Origin: Multifurca ochricompacta
Taxonomy: Eukaryota > Basidiomycota > Agaricomycetes > Russulales > Russulaceae
Direction: 5' to 3'
Length of the DNA: 36,239 nt
Assembly (NCBI GenBank): GCA_022496185.1
Contig: WTXG01000329.1
Span: 1-36,239 of the forward strand
Shown: in pieces, positions 9,426-19,641 of the stretch
Layout of the letters: each line of letters opens with the position of its first letter
How positions within the stretch are numbered: the stretch's first letter is position 1
The notes under the pieces: model-generated
Seen by the model: only the letters and a program-made list of their open reading frames with translations
What the model was told of the DNA's origin: nothing
The model's database searches: none
Translations under genes and position numbers: made by a program

Positions 9426-9585
9426 CTTCTGGCACTTCTCCACTCACCAGTACCAAGGGATTAGCTCCTTAGTATTGACTTCTCACCTGAACTCCGTGCA
9501 CTTGAAAGACAGTGTACATTGAACTTGTAGTTATGCTACATGACATTGTCACACATTGTGCTGAATGCCCACACCAGGCATTACA
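9426..9585 (+). repeat. LTR-like repeat, family R, copy 2, right part
   Basis: Continues the repeat broken at 3834. The first five bases CTTCT are the Copia target duplication. It ends GGCATTACA at 9585, matching GGCGTTACA at 478. Joined with 3395-3834 it gives one LTR-like unit of about 595 bp. Confidence 0.8.
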
Positions 9586-10051
9586 CCTAAGTGCTGGTGA
9601 GTGGACAAGTGCCAGAAGCACTGAGACAGTTCAAAGTCAAAGTTGGGAATCACCCAGAAGGTAATGCACCTAGTTGATTAAGAAGTCAAGTCTAAGGCAT
9701 ACAGGCTATCTAAGTGGGCCTTATATATGTGATAGGCATCAGAGTCTGAATTGGAGCTAAGTATGTATTGTATCAACAAAACCATAATGTAACTAAAGCA
9801 GGAAACAGAGTATAGGTGGGCCAGGTGAGAATATACATAGACAAATCTGGTATAGTCATGATTCTGGTGGGAAAATACATAAGAGTCCTTGTGTAATGTA
9901 TGAGTCACAGATAAGCACAACATGAGTCAAACATAAGGAACAAACAAGTACAAATGGGGTCATAGCCCCAGTCAACAAAGCACAAACATGGCCAAGCAAG
10001 AAGTCACATGATCAAGAAAAGAAAAGAGACAATGCGGCAGGGTTCATAACA
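9586..10051 (-). repeat. LTR-like repeat, family R, copy 3, inverted and truncated
   Basis: Read on the minus strand from TGTTATGAACCC at 10051, this aligns with 3395-3834 and onward to about the GCACTTCTCCACTCACCAG block. It is cut about 130 bp before the 3' end and there joins copy 2 directly. Copies 2 and 3 therefore form a tail-to-tail inverted repeat with arms of about 466 bp. Its TATA box (CATATATAAGG) also points leftward. Confidence 0.8.
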
Positions 10052-10477
10052 CAAACACTAGTTGTAACACCAGAGGAGAATCACATGCTATAGGACATTA
10101 CTAAGATCATCACTAAGCTGCTGGGTAAACAAAAGAAAAGTGTAATAATGATAACATAAAAAGTCTGAAACTCCGGTATCTAATCTAATCTAATCTACAG
10201 CAGAAGCAAACCATTAGATGCCTGAAGCATCTCCAGACACATCCTGTGTCAACACAGGACACTTTGCCTCACACTCACCATGGATCATTTATGAAAGTTG
10301 AGCATGATAACTAATATTTAGTTAAGAGCTCAGAAACTGGGAGTTAGCCATTTATAAAGAAAAACAGTTACTATGCTACTCCACACACTATTCTAGTACT
10401 TAAGATACAATAACCATCAAAAATACCATAGCATACGATAAATTATGAAATAGTTCCATGAGTACAACAGCTCGTGT
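10052..10477. other. Spacer downstream of the NLR-like gene
   Basis: AT-rich, no coding frame. A short (ATCTA)n microsatellite with about four units lies at 10178-10198. It probably contains the 3' untranslated region of the minus-strand NLR-like gene. Confidence 0.45.
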
Positions 10478-13400
10478 TCACTGGGCACCGTATTCGGACA
10501 GCAAGGCTATGATTTCTTCCCTGCGACCATTCGATGCGACTTCCAACGCAGTCCTGCCTTTCTCGTCACGCACATGCGCATTGGCGCCATTCTCCAGTAA
10601 AAATCGCACAACGTCCAGATGATCCTCTTCTGATGCTCGGTGCAACGGAGTCTGGCCATATTTATCCGGGGCATCGATCTCTGCGCCATGCCGAATAAGC
10701 ATCTGAACGGCGCGAAGCCGTCCCATGTTCGCCGCCATGTAAAGGGGAGTCCAGTTGTCCACTTCCCGTGCGTTCACGTCTGCACCGAGGTCGAGTAGCC
10801 GCTGCCCAACGTCAAATGATTTCTGAGCAGACGCGCGATGGAGTGGAGTCTGGCCCCATCTCCCTCGCATATTCACATCTGCGCCACGATCCAGGAGTAA
10901 AAATGAAACCGCGACGTGATCGACGTGATCTTTGGATAGTGCTGCATGCAACGGAGACCCGTAGTAGCCACCCTTGGCATTGACATCCTGTGGACGCTTT
11001 CTGGCGAGATATTCTGTGAGGTCATGAAGCTCTAGACATGCAGCGTAGTATAGAGGAGTCCCATCAGGTTGAACTGGGTGTATCCCGCGCGTGGAACTGC
11101 CGAAGCTCTCTACATTGTGCACCCAGACCCATGCTGCAAAATGTGGTTTCTCCTCGTCAAAAAGACACTGAACTCCATCCTTCACCTTTGACATCACATT
11201 CTCGAATCGAACATGCGTCACCCAGTGTTCAGCAGCATATTCACCAAGCGGAAATTCCCCCATCCTTTCTTTGTCAATTTTATCGTCCAGTCCAAGTAGA
11301 ATCCCTAGACAAGCTTGCGCAATGATAGCATGTGCATCCTCCAGGTGAATCTGATACCATGACACATCTTCACTTGAGCTCGACAGCCGCTTCGATGTCA
11401 GGAACTCCTTCACCGAGAAGTGCGAAAACTGCACCACCCGAGAACCTCCCTTTCCTACGATCCCCACCAAACTCGAGCATGCAGACAGCACAGCTTCTTC
11501 CTGATCTTGCCACCGCCAGTCCGAGTTTAATTTTGGAATCCCTCCCATGTTGAAATCAACAGCAAGCACCTCCGCGAGTTCCTCCACACGAAGCGGTCGA
11601 ACTGCCACAGTGAGGCATTGCAGCAGGCGATGAGCGTGCTCTCGGTTCGCCTTGTTGATTTCCCTGAGCACCCGTTCGTATGTCTCGTCCAGACTTTCAG
11701 GCAACTCCTCCAGGATACTCCGCACACTTGGTGGGAAGCAGTGCCGTAGCACTTCGAGCTGGCAGAACACCCATCGAAACCTGTTCTCCAGCGTAAGAAC
11801 GTGTCATAGAGGTGGATCCAGTCCTCGTCCTTACATTCCGTCCGCCTTTTCGGACAACTTCTCGATCACCAGAACCTTGTCCTCCTCCCGCCATCTCCGC
11901 ATCCTTTTATCCGAGTGAACAACAGAGCTGACATAGTCCACGATATCCTTCTTCTGTCCACTTTCGTTATGAAGCGATACGGGGTGGGGCGATAACGGTT
12001 CAAGGGTAGATCGAATGTCGATCTCCGGCCGACTGGTAACGCATATGCGCAGATTCGGGAGGTCAAGCCCAACAAGATGATTCACAAACTCGAGCACCTC
12101 TTCGCGGGGAGATGGCATCCCAGAAGTGTTCGGACATTCGTCAAGCGCATCGATGATAATATAACTTGGATCTTGACCCGAAAGGGAAAGCATTTCTTTC
12201 AAGGATTCTGTTAAAACGACATCACTAGGCTTCTGTGCGCCAAAGTCGTGTGCCAAATAAAGACGGGAGAGTATGTCGCAACGAGGAATGGACCGAGCAG
12301 AAAGTTGAATAAGAAGAGATGGGAGCAAATTGCGGAGATTTTGCTTATTGAGATCCCTAAAGTCGAAATAGAAATATGCCATTGACGCTGTTCCAGCGAC
12401 TTGCAGGGCCATGATGTCCTGGATGATGGCAGAGCTGTAAAATATAAATAATATCAGCACAGGTAGTGGTGATAGGATGAAGGGCAAGAACGAACCAGAG
12501 AATACTCTTCCCGGAACCTGCTACAAGAATGATTAACCCCTGGCGCGTGATATATCTCGAGTCATGACCTACGTTTCCCATGAATCCACAACAACGAACC
12601 AGTCGACTTCCATTCATTAAAAATTCCCCCTTCGAAGAACCATGCAGCTGTCCCTTCGTGGTGAGCATTACGCGCAATGTTGTGGTTTGTGGACGGATCA
12701 GCCGGTGAGAGCCATGTCCGTAGCTTCTCTCGCAGCTCGTTTTCTACCACCGTGAAAGGTTTTTTCAACGTCCACAACAATCTAATGTTCACAATAAAAG
12801 ATTGGGATTACGAACGATTTTGATCCTCTAGCTCATTCACCATTTGTTGAACTGCTGTTCTAGTCTCCTTTCCATCTAGTGGTATAACGTTTCAGAATAC
12901 CGGCACTGGCGACGACTTGTTCGGCCTATACCCACCATCAATAATTATTGTCACCTTATCATCGACCTCATGGGTAACCTTCAACACCTCGGCAGTCGCC
13001 ATCCGAACTTCTTCTTGTATCAGCCTGTCCAAGCTTTGCAGTGCATCCTCAATATCTGTCCTCCCAGCTAATTTCTTCAAGTATTTTTCTAAAACAAATG
13101 GTAAGCCACGAATGACATCTATACGGGAACAAACACACTCGTTCGCCCTTGCTTGACTTCCTTTGTTGCAAGGGCAAGGATCGAGAGTACCTCGACGACT
13201 ATCTTCACAATAACCTCTGTCATTCCTGCTGTTGGCAGCACGTGGGTGTAAGCCTCGACGCGTTTGAAAAAGTTTTCGATCCTCTCAAAAATTTCGATGA
13301 GTGCGTCTTGACTAGCACCAACATCCTTAGCTGCCTGGAAGATCTCCTTGAGCTTGTATCCCCACGCGGAGTAACAGGAACTACAGAAATCACGTACTAA

Positions 13401-13804
13401 GAGAAGGATGCCAATGCCAGCAAAGACCACTTTCGCGGGGGAGAATACCTGAATATTGAATATGAGGACAGTGGCATCTAAATTATTGACCTGGATAGAT
13501 TCACCAGACCGACGCCTTCACTAAGGGTAGCAGATAATGCATAGAGCACGTTGACGGTCGGATATAGCCACTTTGTCAACCTTTCATCACGAGCACGGGA
13601 TTGATCAACCTGTTGTGCTTGTTCTTGAAGGACAGATATAATGTCACTGGGAGAGTTGCAGGATTGAATGTGCGTGGCAAGAGGATGTGTGATGATGTCT
13701 TTTCCTGTTTGCTTCTTGTAGGCCTTGAAGGCAGCAAGGAAGATCGCCTGAAAGTTGGAAGACGAAGAGGTAGTGGTAGTGTTGGCTGTCGGGGTTGGGG
13801 ACAT
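10478..13804 (-). CDS. Goodbye-NACHT-ankyrin (NLR-like) protein, complete
   Basis: Nine exons give a clean 952-aa frame: 13804-13505, 13448-13398, 13334-13139, 13088-12936, 12875-12816, 12743-12573, 12520-12496, 12434-11835, 11780-10478. Residues about 15-185 form a fungal Goodbye domain (conserved KDVGASQ and IVVEVLSI blocks). A short coiled linker follows. The NACHT P-loop is GKPGSGKS near residue 312, in a 25-nt exon. Walker B is IIIDALDEC near 410, and TSRPE is the sensor-like motif. From about 750 to the end there are five to six ankyrin repeats (GQTPLHRA, GADVN). Such STAND proteins are thought to act as nucleotide-driven switches in fungal self/non-self or stress sensing; the ligand is unknown. 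The start is the first ATG of the Goodbye frame, and the paralogue at 33278 starts at the same place. No broken motif seen. Confidence 0.92.
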
Positions 13805-15485
13805 GGAGACACTGGTATGTGATTGGTTAAGTTAGTAGTAGGAAATGTGTTTACAGTGAAACACAAGTTCACTGGGTGATGTATCGATGATAAGTAGTGG
13901 TAATCGAAGTCGGATATGACAGATAGACGCTCATATGGTTGATCAGACATAGCAATTAAAGAATAGTGGAATCCGGCTCAAAGGCAGATAATATGATAAT
14001 CCTGAAGGATTCCGACGTACTGAAATGCATTTCCACTCAACAACCGTTGAGAGAAGAACAGCAAAAGTACGAAACCACGGGAGGGTCTACATTTTATTAC
14101 ATAATCCATTCTAACACGTTACATAGGTGATCACGTGGTGTAAATTGCCAATCTGGGAACGTATGGTCAGGTGACCGCGACTCGTCAGTCTTAAATTAGC
14201 TCGCGTCTCACCCGCGCTGTCATGCTTTATGGAAAGATCGTGAACAATCATACAACGTCAAGTGTTATAATAAAAGTCTTAATTAATTACCTTGGCCTTT
14301 GCCTTTTTGTATGCAACAGCCCAAACATCCGGGAAGGCCACGAAGGTGTATGACATAATGGGGATGTTGAACCGGATTGACTCGAATGAGTATTATTACA
14401 GAAAAGACACGCGTGTAAGACGATCATGTGTTTATATCCTGGAGGTCGGGAAGCCGGCCAACTAAAAGTTTACTTGGGAATCTTATCTGAGGGAGTGCAC
14501 GGTGTTTGTAAGTGAGAGTAAGTCATGTGTGGCGGCCCATGCGGCTATCAAAGGTACAGTCAGGAAGCGCATCTAAGAGTCCCTCATGTCCCCACATACA
14601 ACCATCCAACCCCCCTCTCCAAACCCACGAACGAAAGCGATGATGTCTCAGCACGTGAACACCGCTGTTAGTCCTTTAGTTCTGTGACCTCTATCTCTGC
14701 ACCCGACAACTAAGCAAGGGCCGGCGTTTCAAATGTCATTTTTCTCTTTCTCATCATGCCCAGGTTTTCTGTTCATTTTGCGCATCGTTATGTATTATTT
14801 TGGATGTTCCTTTATTCATCGGCTTGGATTCGCTTTAGTGCCCTGGCCATCGGACTTTGAAGTGAACTATTTCCCCGGGTTCGAGCCTTCTTAGGCGTTT
14901 TCAAGCTGGACAACTGAACTATGTGAGATCATGAGGAGTAGCCATATAAATGTCCTTCTGATTTATTGTGTGCCTTTGTGAATATTCCCATGAGTGTGAC
15001 TCACCTTGATTGTGAAAAGCAAAATGTGGGAATTGAAACACGACAACCAATCGTTTTGCAATCTTCCCTAGGAGTCCGTATCTTCTCAACATGACTCCCG
15101 TGTAAAATGACTGCAACTGACCCCATTCTGCTGAGCCGACCTCTACTTCACGTACAAGTACATAAGGATGCTGTACTCACAACAGGAGCACACCTTAACA
15201 CGCGTCTTCTGGTTCTTATTGCTGACCCACATTTGTTTCGAATCGCTGAATGTCCTCTTGCTTGTGCATCACCGTCCGTGGGATCTATTGCCCACCCTCG
15301 TTTGAATCGACCCGACACACCGTAGCAACTCTCCCTGTTAAATATCTTGCATCCGTCTGTCATCACCTGCCATCTGGAGCGCTGTTAGTGTGCGACAAGC
15401 CTTCCTAATCTGGGAAGGGTAACATTAAGACTCCAATTTCCAATCCAAACCGACGACGCGACGCGACGCGCTCAAAGTTGACCAA
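13805..15485. other. Divergent intergenic region between NLR-like and Crinkler-like genes
   Basis: No coding frame I would support. It must hold the promoters of both flanking genes. Three tandem ACGCG units at 15456-15470 lie 15 bp before the Crinkler-like start codon. Nothing else specific was seen. Confidence 0.5.
15456..15470 (+). promoter_or_regulatory. Tandem ACGCG triplet upstream of Crinkler-like gene
   Basis: GACGCG repeats directly upstream of the start at 15486. ACGCG is the core of the MluI cell-cycle box bound by MBF in yeasts, but a role this close to the start codon is inference. It may just be a small CG-rich repeat in the 5' leader. Confidence 0.3.
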
Positions 15486-17463
15486 ATGATGAGCTCCGAG
15501 TCTACTACCATCACACTATTTTGCCAGGTTCTCGATGACAACAGCAATCCTCTTGGAGGTATATTCAAGGTTGGAGTCCGATCGAATGAATTCGTCGCAG
15601 ACCTCCAAAAAATCATTAAGGCTGAGATGTCTCCCTTGTTGGATAACTTCGCAGCCAATCAGATCCTTCTATGGAAAGTTTTAACGCCGCAGGTCATGGG
15701 TCGTACAAGATCTACAAGAAATGAATTCGAGGGTTTTATCAATGGCATCGAGTTCCCCTCGACGGACTCTGATAAAGCACTTGACGAGAATGGCAGTATT
15801 CAAGTCCTCTCTCCTTTCGTACGCCTATATGAATACTGGAAAGATAACCTAGATGAGCATTTCTTGCATCTTATTGTGCAAGTCCCACGTAAGTTTTGAT
15901 CGTCATGGGATCGCCACACGTATTTGACATTAATGCAGCCATCGAACACCCGGAGAAGGCTCTGAGAGTTAAAGCGAGAGACCCTACTCCAAAGTTGCTC
16001 CCGATCCTTGAAGGTGGGTATTCGGGACTCTTGCTCCACATCCTATCAATGACTGGCTTGACTTAGCTCAGAAACGCGAGACCCAAGCAGATTTGGAAGG
16101 TCCCCCGCCTTCGAGAGCAGCACTCATATCAGAATACATCAAACAACAGGCGAAACTACCAATTCTCAATGGGCGTCCATTTGGGTGCTATGCTCCTCCC
16201 ATCGGCCTGTTCCACCCAGTGTTCAACTCGTTTCAGGAAGTTTTGGCGAGTCAGGATCCTTTGAACTTGGACGAAGGGGCGTGTTCATCTGTCAAGGCCC
16301 TTCAAGTGGCCTTTGCCAATCTTTACAAAAACGAGACAGATCGCTTAAAGGCTATCCACGCGCCTTTGAATGCGCTTCTTGGCGGCGCGCTTGAACGCGT
16401 TAGCCAAACGGGTGTCACCGCTAATGGTTCGGTAATTGAAGCTTGTTGTGGTTCAACAGCATACATTGCGATCTTGGAGATGAAGAATGAGATGGGAACT
16501 GCCCACGTAGATCCCTTCATTCAAGCTGGCCTCTCCTATCGCCGTTACTGGGGGCATTCTGGTGCGTTACAAACATATCCATGTGTAAAATCTAATTGGT
16601 GTCTATCAGGACAAGTCATCAGAGAATGTTCCTATTGCCCAACCATCATTTTAGCAATTGCCGGCCCATGGTTGTGTGTCTCTGGTGCTATTTACCTTGA
16701 GAAAGTGGTGGTGCAACCTTTAATAGGCTACATCTGGCTTGGAGGTAGTTTTTTTGACGAGGACCAATTTCACTTTACTTTAAGGCTATTCACTGCACTG
16801 AAGTCAGCCATCTCCACACTCCGCAGCTACTACCTGACACTTGGTCCCACTAACAAATGCCCAGAAGACCTTGTTCATGCAATCCCTTATGTTACCCCTT
16901 CATTTGCATCAACATTGACCTATATTTCACGACCTAGTCCGGATCAGCAGAGCAAGCTTGTGTACAAGGCTAAGTTTATCCATGCTGGTTCTAGTCGGCC
17001 AGCAGTTGTCAAGTTTGTGTCAAGATATAATGCAAAGGCGCATCGAATTTTGGCTGCGCACCAACTTGCACCAACCCTGTATCACACTGGCACAGAGGAT
17101 GTGGACACATCAAAGTATGGTGGGCTGCACATGGTTATCATGGACTTCATAGAGGGGAAGCACCAGGATGGCACACTTGCAAGTGATCAGTATCAAAAGG
17201 TGAAGAAGGCCATCGACTTGCTGCATGGTCACGGTTTCGTGTTTGGAGATCTTCGAACACCAAATATTCTGATCAATGGTGAAAATGTAATACTCATTGA
17301 TTTTGATTGGTGTGGAAAGGCAGGTGAATCTCAGTATCCTGTGACGATCAATCTGGATCCTAGGATAGGTTGGCCAGAGGGTGTGGGGCCAGATAGCGTG
17401 ATGGAAATGGAGCATGATCAGTTGATGCTAGAGCAACTGAAGCCTCCTAGTCATGATAGATAG
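15486..17463 (+). CDS. Crinkler (CRN)-like protein with kinase-like C-terminus
   Basis: Exons 15486-15888, 15939-16013, 16067-16561 and 16610-17463 give 608 aa; if the 48-nt intron 16562-16609 is retained, 624 aa. Residues about 8-134 look like a CRN N-terminal ubiquitin-like domain: it opens LFCQVLDD, has ILLWKV in the middle and ends HLIVQVP, close to the HVLVxVP motif of Crinklers. The C-terminal third has kinase hallmarks: Lys in AVVKF (near 457), VFGDLRTPN (catalytic loop, HRD replaced by FGD, near 537) and LIDFDWCG (DFG-like, near 555). CRNs in oomycetes are host-nuclear cell-death effectors; in basidiomycetes the role is unsettled. There is no signal peptide, as usual for fungal CRNs. 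The next in-frame ATG, one codon in, is an equally good start. Substrate unknown. Confidence 0.8.
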
Positions 17464-19641
17464 ATACCAGACATAGGAATCAGATCAAGGTAGCCTGAAC
17501 TTGTATACTTAGACTTGCAGACTTGCAATGGATTGGATATCTTCGCGATTCCCTAGAATGAGTTGGTGATGTGAGGCGCTTCGAAATGGGTAACACTCCT
17601 ATTCCTCCCTCCTCCCTAATTCACTCATTCACACCAATCCACGTAGATTCCTTTATTATTGTCTATCAAATGTTGCCATCATATAGCAATAGCGCCTTGC
17701 TTCCCGCTTCCGATACTCCTTTCTTCTGTTTGTCCAACAAGGCAACGAAAGAGCGGTGGCCTCACATCGCATCACCCGTGTTCAATGTCAATAGATATCG
17801 ATGAGCAACAGCACCAGCTCGTACACGTTCATTTCTAATGGAGAAAACGATGGTTATCGCGATGGCCAACAGGTCAAGTTGATTCACAAATGTTTGGAGG
17901 GTTGGGGTCAATGCCCACTGATGTCGTCGAGCGGCATGGTGCCTTTTTGTCTCTACTTTTCCAAGCTCATCTTTATTTCTTTCATCCCCACATAGTACCC
18001 TCTTTTCGCTCCCGGTTTACGCGTCTCCAGCATAAAGGAAGACATCTATCCCATTCTTTACATTGTCCCACACATTCCCTGCTGCCAACCCCCCCCCCCT
18101 CCGGTCCTCTCATGCTCAGAACTTTCGTCATCGCCGTTATCGTCATCACCACCATCAGAATACCCCACCCTGGTCGCCTTCGGTTTCACGTTTCGACTCC
18201 TGCACGAGTCCTGCATCTCCCTTTTTCCAGATTTAGGTCATGCATGACTGCGTTTTTCTGCCGACTGAGGTCTCTCTGTGTTCTCATATTCGTGGCAGTG
18301 AGGACTGTACTTTAGTGACAAACTGGGGCTTGAAAAAATGGCGCTCATCCTCAGCTGAAGATGCGCGGAGGACACGCAGGTTGACCTACTAGATGGCCAA
18401 GAGTGGGGGCATATGATTATTGATCGTGAGGCAGACGAGAGAACGTGTCTTTGGTTCTCTATGTCAAATTCGGGTTAATGTTGCGCTACGCTTGCCGCTC
18501 AGCTCAGCTTTTGACTTTGGGACTATGAACCGTTAGCTTTTTACAACTCAAAGAACGCTTGATTAGATCGGAAAGCAGCAAAGATGATTGCAGTTAAAAT
18601 GGAGACGCGCTGGATCGGGCAGCGGGTGAGGCAAGCTGGGAAGAAAGGCCGAATTCTTCCAGTGACCGGGAAAGGAAGATCCCCGTCAATAAAGGTTGCT
18701 CATCTTTCTTTCGTCTCCCTATCTCAATCCCCTACCGACGCCCCATAGGTAGTTTATGTCCCCCACACGACACGTAGTCCATGCATCTCATCTCTCGAGA
18801 TATTTTTTTCCCTCCATTTTCTTCTCATTTTATCATAACTGCCTGCCCTTCTTTAAAGGTGAATAGGATGGCAGGTGCAAGAGGATGAGATGGACCTGTT
18901 GCTAGCAATGGGCCGCAGGGTCACGAACGTAGAGAATATTTAGATCCCGTATCGAGCAGTCTTTGCCTGCCAACAGGGTTCATAAAAAGAGAGGACGAAA
19001 GATTGGGACGGATATAATGGCCAAAAGCTGGCGTTTGGCCAAGTCCGGCAGATCTGTATATACACAAGTCTGGGAAAATGCCGTCGATTTCCTGCAGAGT
19101 GCTTTCCAATATCTAGCGAGGCCAGATTGGCTCATTTACTAACGGGATGGGGATTCATAAGACGAATCGAGACCATGCTCTCTCATGCCCCACGCTCACG
19201 CTTTCCATCCATCCAACCACTTCGGTGTGGAGGAGAGGAGCTTGCGCGAGAAAAAAAAAAAGAGATTCTTGCGCGCAAGGTTAGGAATTTCGAAGTCGAA
19301 CATGGACTGGGGCGCTGAGAGGTTTAAACACAACCCGTGCTGTCAGAAATTGGCAGTTTGGAAACTGGCATGCAGATTTCTCACTTCTCCATTAAGGATT
19401 TTCTTGACCTCGAATGAATCACGTTTACCACTTCGAGCGGAGATGTCTTGCGTTATTATATTCCTCGATTCTCTTAAGCCCCTAGTGCACATGATCCTTA
19501 TGTAGGCTTGCCTTGAAGTTGGGGATATACTGCTCCGTTTGCCATAATTGAATACACAGGATCAACATGCGCAGTTCAAGGGTGTGTTTAAATGAATGCA
19601 CATACGTACACATAATACGGGAACGATAAAAAAAAATGGCG
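17464..19641. other. Gene-poor region
   Basis: Two kilobases without a frame that splices into a recognisable protein. There is a ten-base C run near 18090 and an eleven-base A run near 19250. Short ATG frames at 17801-17995 and 17890-18315 show no domain and look like chance. The left end should contain the Crinkler gene's 3' end and the right end the 3' end of the exonuclease gene. Confidence 0.5.

Noticed and set aside
9678..9923. Minus-strand frame of 81 codons
   Set aside because: Lies wholly within the inverted LTR-like repeat; the matching stretch in the other copy is not open in the same way.
13576..13950. Alternative upstream start for the first NLR-like gene
   Set aside because: This frame overlaps exon 1 out of phase and lacks the Goodbye sequence. 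The paralogue starts at the position matching 13804.
17801..18315. Possible small gene downstream of the Crinkler-like gene
   Set aside because: Overlapping ATG frames without domain, coding bias or splice model; a ten-base C run interrupts the stretch. Treated as non-coding.
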